From Erysipelotrichaceae bacterium (GTDB lineage Bacteria; Bacillota_I; Bacilli_A; Erysipelotrichales; Erysipelotrichaceae): 42,361 nt of DNA. The translations under genes were made by a program, and so were the position numbers. The stretch lies in assembly GCA_029101345.1 (NCBI GenBank), contig JAQXQU010000060.1, positions 1 to 42,361 of the forward strand, written 5' to 3'. The notes beneath the pieces are model-generated. The model had not been told where the DNA came from. It searched no databases and saw only the letters and a program-made list of their open reading frames with translations. The stretch's first letter is position 1. The number at the start of each line of letters is the position of its first letter. Shown piece after piece: positions 1 to 8,332 of this stretch.

Positions 1-1
1 C

Positions 2-436
2 CCTGACAATTCCTTTGCAAAGAAACTATATTCAACTTATCTATCCTATTTGCCAAAGGAAAAGCTGGTCATTGATCTGAAATCCAATGTTGATGAAAGA
101 GGATCATTTACGGAATTCATCAGAACTGAAAGCTGTGGACAGTTCTCCATCAATATTTCCAAACCAAATGTTACCAAGGGTCAGCATTGGCATAATACCA
201 AATGGGAATTCTTTCTGGTGGTTAAAGGAAGAGGCCTGATTCAGGAAAGAAGAATCGGCAGTGATGAAGTGATTGAATTTATAGTAAGTGGTGACAAGCT
301 GCAGGCTGTACATATGTTGCCTGGCTATACCCATAACATCATCAATCTTTCGGATAGTGAAGATCTTGTGACTTTGATGTGGGCAAATGAAGCCTTTGAC
401 AAAGATCATCCTGATACTTTCTTTGAAAAGGTTTAG
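2..436 (+). CDS. capF: CapF/FnlB-type UDP-sugar reductase, C-terminal part (5' end outside window)
   Basis: The frame is open from base 2 with no start, so this is the 3' part of a longer gene. The ~144 visible residues carry the stretch DNSFAKKLYSTYLSYLPK followed by a cupin domain (NVDERGSFTE, the metal-binding-like GQHWHNTKWEFF, and PGYTHNI). This is the C-terminal region of bifunctional CapF/FnlB proteins, which have an N-terminal NAD(P)-binding reductase and a C-terminal zinc cupin and act in UDP-N-acetyl-L-fucosamine synthesis for capsule or O-antigen. The CapG-type 2-epimerase two genes downstream is its usual pathway partner. A TTG at base 50 could be mistaken for a start, but homology continues upstream of it. 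The stop is 2 bases before the next gene. The family call is strong; the final polysaccharide is unknown. Confidence 0.88.
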   Translation, partial: PDNSFAKKLYSTYLSYLPKEKLVIDLKSNVDERGSFTEFIRTESCGQFSINISKPNVTKGQHWHNTKWEFFLVVKGRGLIQERRIGSDEVIEFIVSGDKLQAVHMLPGYTHNIINLSDSEDLVTLMWANEAFDKDHPDTFFEKV

Positions 437-438
437 AT

Positions 439-1878
439 ATGAAAAGCTATTATTATGAATGGTTTCAAAAGACCATCAACTTCTTCATTTTTCTCTTCTT
501 CCCTTTGGCCTTGATTTCAAACCTTTTTGTCTATACCAGCTTTTTAAGTGGAACAATGAAGGTTGTGGCTTTGCTTGTAATAGGAGTCTCTTATCTCCTG
601 GCGGTCCATTTCCTCAAGGACCGAATCAGGATCTTGCTAAAGAAAACCATTGATTTTCTAAGCAAGTGGCCTAAGTGGAAGCTTTTATTAGTAATAATTG
701 CCATTGCAAGCATCCTGAAAGCTCTTGCCTATGTCTTCTTCTTCTTTGATTCAACCTTAGGTGGTGGTGATATCACCATCTATAACAAGGTAGCTGACAT
801 GATTGTAAATGAGGGCTACTCTTCTGTTAGTGAAGTCATCTATTATATTGTGGGCATGGGCAGCCATCTGGCAATCTTCAAATATCTGCATATTCCAATC
901 CATTTTGGCATCTATCTTGTCTTCATGTTGGCAACAACTATCAATTTTTACGCCTTCAGTGATGTAATCGGCAAGGAAAAGAGCTTTATTGCCCTTATGC
1001 TATATATGCTGATGCCATCAACAGTGATGTTAACATTCTGTGCTACCCATGAATTATTTGTCTATCTCTATTTCTCAATCATCTTCTATTTGTTCAACTG
1101 CTTCTTCAAATCAACAAAGACAATCAGGACTTGTGTCTTGGGAGTGTTGCTGGCAGTCTTTATCATTCTGAATCAGACTGTAAGTCCCATTGCCAAAATC
1201 TGGTTTATTGTCATGGCCATCTTCCTGCTGCTGACAAGAGTCAAGCTAACCAAGAAGATCATCATTGTCCTGATTTTCATTGTTTCGCTTATTGTGCCAT
1301 CATTTATGACAACTGGCCTTGAAGACAACTACCTCAGCCAGCTCAATAATGTCGAGCAGCTTTTGATAGGGGCAGATATCAATAGTGGTGGCCATCATAC
1401 CGATGGAAGAGGGCTTAATGCCGCCAAGGCATATTATGAGAAACATGGCCTTGAAGTAACTTATGATAATCTCTTAGAAGGAGAGATTGGTGCTCTAAAA
1501 GAGACTTATCTTCATCTCTTGACCCATCCTTTTGATTTATTCAGGCTTTTAGCCAACAAGTTCTATACCGCCTGGTCAGGCGACTTCTATTCCATTGAAC
1601 TAGGCCATAGCTTTGGTGGCTATGGAGTCATTCCTTATTATTTGATGCTTGTTGTCAGTGGTGCTCTTTGGCTTGTGGCCATGTCCATTGGCACTATCTA
1701 TTATGAGCCTAAGAAGGAAGGCATGGATGCATTCAACTATAAGCTGGTGCTGCTCGGAATCGTGGCAGTGCTGCTGATAGTGGAAATAGCTAATAAATAC
1801 AGCTGCTATATGACAGCTTTCATCTATCTTATCGCCTTTGCAAGGGCGAACCTAAAGGAGGATAGCACAAATGGATAA
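439..1878 (+). CDS. Polytopic membrane protein, GT-C-like glycosyltransferase candidate
   Basis: A 479-residue protein with about ten to eleven hydrophobic helices spread over its length. After the first helices there is a GGGDITIY segment in an apparent external loop, a placement reminiscent of the acidic loop of GT-C lipid-linked-sugar transferases (PMT/ArnT-like). A larger soluble loop lies around residues 290-370 and ends in a KFYTAWSGDFYS-like stretch. It starts 2 bases after capF and its last 8 bases overlap the CapG-type epimerase, so it belongs to the polysaccharide operon. It may transfer sugars from a polyprenyl carrier, or act as a polymerase. I cannot name its donor or acceptor, and a Wzy-like polymerase role is an alternative. 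Confidence 0.62.
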   Translation: MKSYYYEWFQKTINFFIFLFFPLALISNLFVYTSFLSGTMKVVALLVIGVSYLLAVHFLKDRIRILLKKTIDFLSKWPKWKLLLVIIAIASILKALAYVFFFFDSTLGGGDITIYNKVADMIVNEGYSSVSEVIYYIVGMGSHLAIFKYLHIPIHFGIYLVFMLATTINFYAFSDVIGKEKSFIALMLYMLMPSTVMLTFCATHELFVYLYFSIIFYLFNCFFKSTKTIRTCVLGVLLAVFIILNQTVSPIAKIWFIVMAIFLLLTRVKLTKKIIIVLIFIVSLIVPSFMTTGLEDNYLSQLNNVEQLLIGADINSGGHHTDGRGLNAAKAYYEKHGLEVTYDNLLEGEIGALKETYLHLLTHPFDLFRLLANKFYTAWSGDFYSIELGHSFGGYGVIPYYLMLVVSGALWLVAMSIGTIYYEPKKEGMDAFNYKLVLLGIVAVLLIVEIANKYSCYMTAFIYLIAFARANLKEDSTNG

Positions 1879-3013
1879 GCTCAAATTGATGATTATTGTT
1901 GGCACAAGGCCGGAAATCATTCGCTTGTCAGAAGTCATCAAGAAGTGTGATGAATATTTTGATCTGACCCTTGTTCATACAGGCCAGAACTACGATTACA
2001 ATCTCAATGGCATCTTCTTCAAGGAATTGGGCTTAAGAGATCCTGACTACTATCTTGAGGCAGTTGGCAAGGATTTGGGGGAAACCATTGGCAATATCAT
2101 TGCCAAATCCTATGAACTGATGGTCAAAACAAAGCCAGAGGCAGTCTTGGTCTTGGGTGATACCAATAGCTGTCTAAGTGTGATTGGTGCCAAGCGTTTG
2201 CATATCCCGACCTTCCATATGGAAGCAGGCAATCGCTGCTTTGATGAGTGTCTGCCCGAAGAAACCAATCGCAGAATTGTCGATATCATCTCTGATCTGA
2301 ACATGTGCTATAGCGAACATGCCAGAAGATATCTGAATGCATCAGGTGTTGCCAAGGAGCGTACTTATGTGACAGGATCACCAATGGCAGAAGTCCTGAA
2401 TGCTCATATTGATTCAATCAGGTCATCGGATATTCTTGAACGTTTGCATCTGAAGAAGAATGGCTACATCCTTTTAAGTGCACATCGGGAAGAGAATATC
2501 GATACCGATGAAAACTTCTATTCACTCTTTAATGCCATCAATAGCATGGCCAAGACCTATGATGTACCGGTTCTTTATTCCTGCCATCCAAGATCAGCCA
2601 AGAAGATCAAGGAGAAGAACTTCAAGCTTGATGAAAGAGTCATCATGCATGAACCTTTGGGCTTTTATGATTACAATAAGCTGCAGATGAATGCTTTGGC
2701 TGTTGTCTCGGATTCCGGTACTTTGCCAGAAGAGTCATCATACTATCTAAGCATTGGCAATCCTTTGGCCAGTGTTGCCATCAGAACATCAACGGAAAGG
2801 CCAGAAGCTATGGATAAGGGCAATTTCATCCTCTCTGGCATCAGTGAAAGAGAAGTATTAAGAAGCGTGGAAATGGCCATTGCCATGAAGAACAATAATG
2901 ATTTGGGAATTCCAGTACCTGATTACCTTGATCTCAATGTCTCTTTGAAGGTGGTCAAACTGATTGAATCCTATACTGGCATCATCAATCGCATGGTTTG
3001 GAGAAAACAATGA
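1871..3013 (+). CDS. capG: UDP-N-acetylglucosamine 2-epimerase family, CapG/FnlC type
   Basis: A 380-residue protein with the WecB/CapG fold markers: GTRPEIIRL at the N-terminus, HTGQNYD, VLGDTNS, HMEAGNRCFDE and LPEETNRRIVD, then LSAHREEN, and SDSGTLPEE near the C-terminus. The variant 'GNRCFDE' (WecB has 'GLRT') is that of CapG/FnlC enzymes, which epimerise UDP-N-acetyl-L-talosamine-type intermediates to UDP-L-FucNAc, rather than the ManNAc-forming WecB. CapF just upstream agrees with that choice. A strong AAAGGAGG ribosome site precedes ATG 1871, inside the end of the membrane protein gene. Its stop overlaps the next start as ATGA. The enzyme should be cytosolic. Confidence 0.9.
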   Translation: MDKLKLMIIVGTRPEIIRLSEVIKKCDEYFDLTLVHTGQNYDYNLNGIFFKELGLRDPDYYLEAVGKDLGETIGNIIAKSYELMVKTKPEAVLVLGDTNSCLSVIGAKRLHIPTFHMEAGNRCFDECLPEETNRRIVDIISDLNMCYSEHARRYLNASGVAKERTYVTGSPMAEVLNAHIDSIRSSDILERLHLKKNGYILLSAHREENIDTDENFYSLFNAINSMAKTYDVPVLYSCHPRSAKKIKEKNFKLDERVIMHEPLGFYDYNKLQMNALAVVSDSGTLPEESSYYLSIGNPLASVAIRTSTERPEAMDKGNFILSGISEREVLRSVEMAIAMKNNNDLGIPVPDYLDLNVSLKVVKLIESYTGIINRMVWRKQ

Positions 3014-3960
3014 TTTCTGTTATTGTCCCCATCTATAATGTTGAGAATTATCTTAAGCCATGCCTTGAGTCAATCTGCAAACAGACCTATCAGGACTTTG
3101 AATTATTGCTGGTCAATGATGGCACCAAAGACAATAGCCTAAAGGTCATTGATGAGGTCTTAGGTAATAGCGATATCAATTATCATGTCATCAATAAGGA
3201 AAATGGCGGCCTGTCTTCAGCTCGCAATGCTGGCATCAAAAGGGCAAAAGGAGAATATCTGGCCTTTGTCGATAGTGATGATGTCATCAGTGCAGACTTC
3301 TTATCCACGCTCTTAAGCAATATTGAAAAGACTGATGCCCAGTTTGCTTTCTGTGCCTATGAATTCGAAAAGGAACAGATCTGTCCCCTTGATGATAATG
3401 GAAAGACCGTTATCTTTGACCGCAATCAGCTGATGACAGCTTTCTTGAGAAGGACCATTGATTTTGTGGTACCATCCATGATGTTCAGGACAGCATTTAT
3501 TCTTGATAATGAAATCTTCTTCAATGAAAAGATCAGATTCTCCGAGGATCAGCCTTTCATATGGGATGCCATTTTGGCAAGTGAAAAGGCAGTTTATCTC
3601 TATAAGAAGATGTATGGCTATTATCTAAGGGAATCATCCATCATGCATGCAACACCAGCTGATAAGATCATTTCCTCCTATCGTGAATATGCCTTATTTG
3701 TTGATAAGCTCAAAGGCCAATACCCAAATGATATCAAGGTACTTGACCTCATTATTCCTCGTTGGTCGCTTGGTGCCTTATATTCATCAGCAGCTTTATG
3801 TGATTATCGGACTTTCAAGACCATTTATCAGGAAATGGATGGTCAAGAGCTGTTAAGGAAGATTAAGGGGATCAAGGATTTGAAATCCTATCTTCTGGCA
3901 ACCGTCAGCTTTCTTTCACCTAAGCTTCTTTATGAATTATGTAACAGGATGAGCCACTAA
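3010..3960 (+). CDS. Family 2 glycosyltransferase
   Basis: About 316 residues. It begins MISVIVPIYNVENYLKPC, the nucleotide-binding first strand of GT2 enzymes, followed by LLVNDGTKDNS, ENGGLSSARNAGI and the metal-binding FVDSDD. The C-terminal half (after residue ~200) lacks long hydrophobic segments, so it is likely cytosolic or peripheral. I use ATG 3010, which overlaps the previous stop as ATGA and has a GGAG site 6-7 bases upstream, rather than the in-frame TTG at 2998. It probably adds one sugar to the repeat unit built by this cluster; donor and linkage cannot be read from the sequence. Confidence 0.88.
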   Translation: MISVIVPIYNVENYLKPCLESICKQTYQDFELLLVNDGTKDNSLKVIDEVLGNSDINYHVINKENGGLSSARNAGIKRAKGEYLAFVDSDDVISADFLSTLLSNIEKTDAQFAFCAYEFEKEQICPLDDNGKTVIFDRNQLMTAFLRRTIDFVVPSMMFRTAFILDNEIFFNEKIRFSEDQPFIWDAILASEKAVYLYKKMYGYYLRESSIMHATPADKIISSYREYALFVDKLKGQYPNDIKVLDLIIPRWSLGALYSSAALCDYRTFKTIYQEMDGQELLRKIKGIKDLKSYLLATVSFLSPKLLYELCNRMSH

Positions 3961-3961
3961 T

Positions 3962-4582
3962 ATGAAATATGACGCAATAGTAGTAGCCTCAGGCATAGGT
4001 TCTAGAGCCAAGCTCGGCTATAACAAAGTTCTCTATCAAATGAAAAACGGCAAGACTGTTTTGGAAAACGCCTGCCAGCTTTTTCTAATGGATGAAGACT
4101 GCGAGAAAGTCATTGTTGTAAGTGATGCCAAAAATTTTGAACATCCAAAGCTTATTTGGACAAGCGGAGGCCTTAAGCGCTCGGATTCTGTCTATCAGGG
4201 TCTTATCCTGGCTCAAAGCGAATATGTGCTGATTCACGATGGAGCTCGGCCATTTCTAAGTCAAAGGGCACTTACAGCATTAAAGGAAGAAGTCATCAGA
4301 ACGGATGCAGCAATCCTGGCCACTAAATGCAAGGATACCGTCAAAAGAGTCATAGCCGGGAAGATCGTTGAAACCATCAATCGGGAAGAAATCTATTTGG
4401 CTCAAACGCCCCAAGCCTTTAGACGTGAACTCCTGCTGGCTGCCAACAGGAATCTGAGTGCAGATGCCAATGTCACTGATGATGCGTCCATTATGGAATT
4501 GGCAGGACATGAAGTCAGCATTGTTGAGAATCTGGACAGTAATCCTAAATTAACACTAAAGGCGGATTTTGAAGAAATATGA
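3962..4582 (+). CDS. ispD: 2-C-methyl-D-erythritol 4-phosphate cytidylyltransferase (IspD)
   Basis: A 206-residue protein of the IspD/TarI fold. The N-terminal CTP loop is divergent (VASGIGSRAKLGYNKVLY instead of AAGxGxRMG...PKQ). GGLKRSDSVYQGL, IHDGARPF, AQTPQAF and TDDASIMELAG are intact, as is the terminal NPKLTLKADFE. It would make CDP-methylerythritol from MEP and CTP in the non-mevalonate isoprenoid route. TarI (CDP-ribitol synthesis) is the main alternative because polysaccharide genes precede it, but ispE three genes downstream favours IspD. It starts 1 base after the glycosyltransferase stop and overlaps rnmV by ATGA, so it appears to be co-transcribed with both. Confidence 0.87.
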   Translation: MKYDAIVVASGIGSRAKLGYNKVLYQMKNGKTVLENACQLFLMDEDCEKVIVVSDAKNFEHPKLIWTSGGLKRSDSVYQGLILAQSEYVLIHDGARPFLSQRALTALKEEVIRTDAAILATKCKDTVKRVIAGKIVETINREEIYLAQTPQAFRRELLLAANRNLSADANVTDDASIMELAGHEVSIVENLDSNPKLTLKADFEEI

Positions 4583-5097
4583 TCAAGGAAGTAATTGTTG
4601 TCGAAGGACATAGCGATACCAAAAGGCTGCAGTCCTTTTTTGAAGTGGAAACCATTGAAACCCATGGTTTGGGCTTGAATCAGAAGACCCTTGACTATAT
4701 CAGGGAAACAAATGAAAAAAGGGGAGTCATCCTGCTGCTTGATCCTGATAGTCCAGGTGAAAGAATCAGGAAAATGATCAATGACCATATCCCGGGTCTT
4801 AAGAATGCCTTTGTGCTCAAGAAAAATGCTCGTACCAGCAGGAAGGTGGGCATTGAACATGCCGATAAAAAGACAATTGAAGAAGCATTAAATCATCTGA
4901 TCAGCTTTGAAGAAAGCAAAAAAAGCATTACACAGGAAGAATTCAACTCCCTGGGATTAAATGGCGCACCTGATTCAGCCAGTCGGCGTGATCTGGTGTC
5001 GGAAAAATTCCATCTTGGCAAATGCAATGCCAAGATCATGTTAAAGCGTCTCAATCTTCTTGGCATCAGCAAGAAAGAGATTGAGGAGGTCCTATGA
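4579..5097 (+). CDS. rnmV: Ribonuclease M5
   Basis: A 172-residue TOPRIM protein. VVEGHSDTKRL carries the catalytic glutamate and LLLDPDSPGERIR the DxD-type acidic pair. The C-terminal half (KLGISKKE-like end, SRRDLVSEKFHLG) matches the RNase M5 tail. The enzyme trims 5S rRNA precursors in Bacillota, acting on an L18-bound substrate. The gene overlaps ispD upstream and rsmA downstream, each by four bases. The rnmV-rsmA pairing is the classic Bacillota arrangement of two rRNA maturation genes. Confidence 0.93.
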   Translation: MIKEVIVVEGHSDTKRLQSFFEVETIETHGLGLNQKTLDYIRETNEKRGVILLLDPDSPGERIRKMINDHIPGLKNAFVLKKNARTSRKVGIEHADKKTIEEALNHLISFEESKKSITQEEFNSLGLNGAPDSASRRDLVSEKFHLGKCNAKIMLKRLNLLGISKKEIEEVL

Positions 5098-5918
5098 CAA
5101 TTGCCACATTATCCCATGTCAAGGAAACACTAGGTGATCTGCATGCCAAGAAGAAATTTGGCCAGAACTTTCTGATTGATGCCAATATTGTCGACAAGAT
5201 TGCCAGGAAGGCTGTTGAAGAAGAATTGACAGTCATTGAAATCGGTCCAGGTCTCGGGGCCTTAAGCGAGATGTTGCTAAAATATGGCAAAAGACTTCAT
5301 GCCTATGAGATTGATGAAGACATGTATGAAATACTTAAGGCTGAATTCTCTGATGAGGAGCGCTTCAGTGTTGAACTTGGTGATTTTCTGGATGTTGAGC
5401 TCGAAAAGGTCTTCTATCATGATGAACCTATCTATATCTGTTCCAATCTGCCCTATTATGTTACAACGCCAATCCTCTTCAAGCTCTTTGAATCAAGGCT
5501 TGATATCAGAAAGATTACAGTCATGGTCCAAAAGGAAGTGGCCAGCCGCTTTAGTGCACCGGTGGGTTCTGAAGACTATAATGCCTTAAGTCTCATAGTC
5601 CAGTATCTTTATGATGTCAAATTGGAAATGAATGTCTCCCGCAAGGTCTTCTATCCAAGTCCTAATGTCGATAGTGCCGTCATTTCCTTTACACCGAAGG
5701 TCAAAAGGGATTATGAATATGAGCAAGGTCTTTTTTCACTGATCAAAAACTGCTTCATGAAAAGAAGAAAGACTTTGCAGAACAATCTTAAGGACCATTA
5801 TGATAGAGAAACGATTGAAAAGATCTATGCAGAACTAGGCTTGAAGGATACAGTCAGAGCCCAGGAACTGAAATTAGAAGACTACAAGAGAATCTATGAG
5901 GTGCTGAATGAAAAGTAG
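5094..5918 (+). CDS. rsmA: 16S rRNA (A1518/A1519) dimethyltransferase RsmA (KsgA)
   Basis: A 274-residue SAM-dependent enzyme with KKFGQNFLID at the N-terminus, the SAM loop EIGPGLGALSE, the acidic YEIDEDM, and the catalytic SNLPYYVTTPILF. The C-terminal helical part contains FYPSPNVDSAV and KRRKTLQNNL, typical of KsgA/Dim1 proteins. It dimethylates two adjacent adenines near the 3' end of 16S rRNA during 30S assembly. The start overlaps rnmV (GAGGAGG lies just before it) and the end overlaps ispE by 11 bases, so translation is probably coupled along the operon. Confidence 0.95.
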   Translation: MTIATLSHVKETLGDLHAKKKFGQNFLIDANIVDKIARKAVEEELTVIEIGPGLGALSEMLLKYGKRLHAYEIDEDMYEILKAEFSDEERFSVELGDFLDVELEKVFYHDEPIYICSNLPYYVTTPILFKLFESRLDIRKITVMVQKEVASRFSAPVGSEDYNALSLIVQYLYDVKLEMNVSRKVFYPSPNVDSAVISFTPKVKRDYEYEQGLFSLIKNCFMKRRKTLQNNLKDHYDRETIEKIYAELGLKDTVRAQELKLEDYKRIYEVLNEK

Positions 5919-6753
5919 AGCATATGCCAAAATCAATCTATCACTTGATGTAATAGGCAAAAGAGCTGATGGTTATCATGAACTTGAGTCTGTGATGTGC
6001 CCAATCTTTCTCTATGATGAAATCGAAATCAATATTGCCACAAAGATGTCCTATGAATGCAACAAGTGGTATGTCAAGTTCAAGGACAGCAATACCATTG
6101 TCAAAGCTATCAATTATATGAAGGACAGATATCATATTACTGATAACTTTGAAGTAAAGCTCAATAAATTCATTCCAATCAAAGCTGGCTTGGCTGGCGG
6201 CTCAACCGATGGTGCCTGTGTCATCCGGATGTTTGACCAACTCTACAATCTTAATATGAGCAAGGAAGAGATCAGGGAAGCCTGTCTTTCAATTGGGGCT
6301 GATGTCATCTTCACCTATTATTCAAAGCCAGCACTGGTATCAGGCATTGGTGAGAAGCTTGAATTCTTTGATATCAAGGATGACTACTATGTCCTCTTGG
6401 TCAAACCTAATGCCGGTGTCAGTACCAGGGATGCCTATCAGCAATTGGACTTAATGTCCTGCGATCATCCTGATGTCAAAATGCTTAAGGACAAGCTTAT
6501 CAAGGGCGAAGAGCTCAAAGGCTTATTAGGCAACAGTCTGGAGTATTCTTCATTCAGGCTCTGTCCGGAAATAGCAAGAATCAAGGAAGAAATGGAAGAG
6601 GTGTTAGCCGGCAAGGTCCTGATGTCAGGTTCAGGTTCAACGGTCTTTGCGATATCCAGATCCAAGCAGGAAATCGATGATCTTTACAAGCTGATGAAGG
6701 ATTCCAAAATGTTTGTCAAGACTACTCGTCTTTTAAAGAACACGAGGTCGTAA
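5908..6753 (+). CDS. ispE: 4-diphosphocytidyl-2-C-methyl-D-erythritol kinase (IspE)
   Basis: A 281-residue GHMP kinase: RAYAKINLSLDV with the catalytic lysine region, RADGYHELESVM, the ATP loop KAGLAGGSTDGA, and MSGSGSTVFA in the C-terminal domain. It phosphorylates CDP-ME in the MEP pathway, one step after IspD, which lies three genes upstream. It overlaps rsmA by 11 bases. The order rnmV-rsmA-ispE is common in Bacillota; adding ispD at the head brings two MEP steps into the same transcript. Confidence 0.94.
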   Translation: MKSRAYAKINLSLDVIGKRADGYHELESVMCPIFLYDEIEINIATKMSYECNKWYVKFKDSNTIVKAINYMKDRYHITDNFEVKLNKFIPIKAGLAGGSTDGACVIRMFDQLYNLNMSKEEIREACLSIGADVIFTYYSKPALVSGIGEKLEFFDIKDDYYVLLVKPNAGVSTRDAYQQLDLMSCDHPDVKMLKDKLIKGEELKGLLGNSLEYSSFRLCPEIARIKEEMEEVLAGKVLMSGSGSTVFAISRSKQEIDDLYKLMKDSKMFVKTTRLLKNTRS

Positions 6754-6757
6754 GTCA

Positions 6758-6788
6758 TTGATAGAAAATGCAAATTAAGTGATAGAAT
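6758..6788 (+). promoter_or_regulatory. Weak candidate promoter for the PRPP synthetase gene
   Basis: TTGATA (6758-6763) and TAGAAT (6783-6788) are separated by 19 bases, longer than ideal. They sit in the 57-base gap before the gene, which has a GGAGG ribosome site at 6801-6805. Read-through from ispE is equally possible because no terminator is visible between the genes. Confidence 0.3.
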
Positions 6789-6810
6789 AGGATAAGAGTC
6801 GGAGGAAAAT

Positions 6811-8262
6811 ATGAATAGCGCAATTATCTTTATCAAGAACCATGAAGAAGCTGTACTATCAAATAACAAGATTTTCAAGGAGAATATTCTTTGCCGGGCA
6901 ACCAAACTGTTGAATGAAGCTGGCATTGAAGATATCTATTTGATTGCCAATGAAGAGATATGCAGTATTGAAAATGTCAAGCGACTAGCTGATGTCAATG
7001 ATCTAAGCAGTCTATTGGATCCTGATGGCAAATCAATTCTCTTAAGTCCTTTCTACCCATTTATCAAACCTGAACAATACAAGCAGATGCTTGAAGTTGA
7101 AGATAAGGGAGCAGTCATTACGGATGGCAAGGAAATTGCCGAAGTATTCATGGTCCCAAACAGGCTCATTGCTGATTTTGAAAAGATTGAATATGAATCA
7201 GTCAAAGTGCCAAGAAGAAAGATGCTGAAGATCAGAAACCAGAACGATATCAGCTACTATGGCCATTGCTTCAACGAATCGGGCAATGACTTCAATGATA
7301 TTGCCATCTTTGCATTAAGTGGCAATACGGAAATGGTTGATGAAATATGCGCATATTTGGATACCGAACCAGGAAAGATCTCCATCAGCCACTTCGCTGA
7401 TGGTGAAACCTTGGTTGAACTAGGTGAAACAGTCCGCGGCAAGAAGGTCTACTTTGTCCAGTCGACCTGCAAACCGGTCAATGAAAAGCTGATGGAACTC
7501 CTAATTGCTGTTGATGCAGCCAAGCGTTCTTCAGCTGCTGAAATCATCTGCGTCATGCCTTATTATGGCTATGCCAGACAGGACCGCAAGGCGAAGCCAC
7601 GCCAGCCAATCACTGCCAAGCTTGTCGCTGATATGCTGGAAGCAGCTGGTGCTTCAAGAGTTGTCACATTTGATCTGCATGCGGCGCAAATCCAGGGCTT
7701 CTTCTCGTTCCCTGCTGATGATCTGACAACTGTTCCACTTGTTGGCCGTTACTTCCTTAACAAGGGCCTCGATATGGAAAATGTTGTTGTTGTCTCGCCA
7801 GACCATGGTGGAGCAACCAGAGCCCGCAAACTGGCAGAAATCCTTGGTACAACCATTGCCATTGTCGATAAGCGTCGTCCACGCCCAAATGTCTGTGAAG
7901 CTCAGAATGTCATCGGTGATATTGAAGGCAAAAATGTCATCGTTGTTGATGACATCTGTGATACAGCTGGTTCAATGGTTGCGGCTTGCCAATTGTTAAA
8001 GGATAAGGGTGCTAAGGACATCTATGTTGCAGTAGCTCATGGCGTTCTTTCTGGACCAGCTATTGAACGCATTGAGAATTCCGTTATCAAGGAATTTGTC
8101 ATCACCAATACCATTCCTCTAGCCAAGGAAGTAAGCAAAAAGACAACAAAGATCACTGTCCTTTCCATTGCCTGGATGCTGGCAAACCTCATCAATGCGA
8201 TTTCCCTTCATACACCAGTCTCTCAGGTTTACGATATTTTCGAAAAACAGCCTGAATGCTAA
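6811..8262 (+). CDS. prs: Ribose-phosphate pyrophosphokinase with an N-terminal GlmU-like pseudo-nucleotidyltransferase domain
   Basis: A 483-residue protein. Residues ~163-483 are a complete PRPP synthetase: FADGE, GYARQDRKAK (residue ~250), the catalytic DLHAAQIQGFF (~288), the flexible loop DKRRPRPN and the PRPP loop VVDDICDTAGS (~379). It makes PRPP from ribose-5-phosphate and ATP for nucleotide synthesis. Residues 1-~155 are extra compared with ordinary ~317-residue Prs. They have the spacing of a GlmU N-terminal domain: a hydrophobic first strand, an EAGIEDIYLI strand, SILLSP...PEQYKQMLE, and a late RNQNDISYY resembling GlmU 'VNDRVQLAEAE'. The G-x-G-T-R loop and the metal-binding Asp are missing. 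glmU and prs are neighbours in many Bacillota, which suggests a fusion and decay. A clear GGAGG site supports ATG 6811. Confidence 0.9.
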   Translation: MNSAIIFIKNHEEAVLSNNKIFKENILCRATKLLNEAGIEDIYLIANEEICSIENVKRLADVNDLSSLLDPDGKSILLSPFYPFIKPEQYKQMLEVEDKGAVITDGKEIAEVFMVPNRLIADFEKIEYESVKVPRRKMLKIRNQNDISYYGHCFNESGNDFNDIAIFALSGNTEMVDEICAYLDTEPGKISISHFADGETLVELGETVRGKKVYFVQSTCKPVNEKLMELLIAVDAAKRSSAAEIICVMPYYGYARQDRKAKPRQPITAKLVADMLEAAGASRVVTFDLHAAQIQGFFSFPADDLTTVPLVGRYFLNKGLDMENVVVVSPDHGGATRARKLAEILGTTIAIVDKRRPRPNVCEAQNVIGDIEGKNVIVVDDICDTAGSMVAACQLLKDKGAKDIYVAVAHGVLSGPAIERIENSVIKEFVITNTIPLAKEVSKKTTKITVLSIAWMLANLINAISLHTPVSQVYDIFEKQPEC

Positions 8263-8283
8263 TAAAACAATAAACCATAACAC

Positions 8284-8312
8284 AAAACAGGACTCAACGA
8301 GTCCTGTTTTTT
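8284..8312 (+). terminator. Rho-independent terminator after prs
   Basis: A perfect 12-bp stem (AAAACAGGACTC at 8284-8295 pairs with GAGTCCTGTTTT at 8299-8310) with the three-base loop AAC and a T-run. It follows the prs stop by about 20 bases. Confidence 0.93.
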
Positions 8313-8332
8313 ACCCACATTCCCTTTTATAG

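Noticed and set aside
2998-3012. TTG 2998 as the start of the family 2 glycosyltransferase
   Set aside because: ATG 3010 has a GGAG site at good spacing, overlaps the previous stop as ATGA and begins exactly at the family's first strand.
3962-4582. Reading the cytidylyltransferase as TarI (ribitol teichoic acid synthesis)
   Set aside because: No TarJ reductase or TarF/L genes are in view, while ispE and rRNA-maturation genes follow in the same transcript; IspD fits better.
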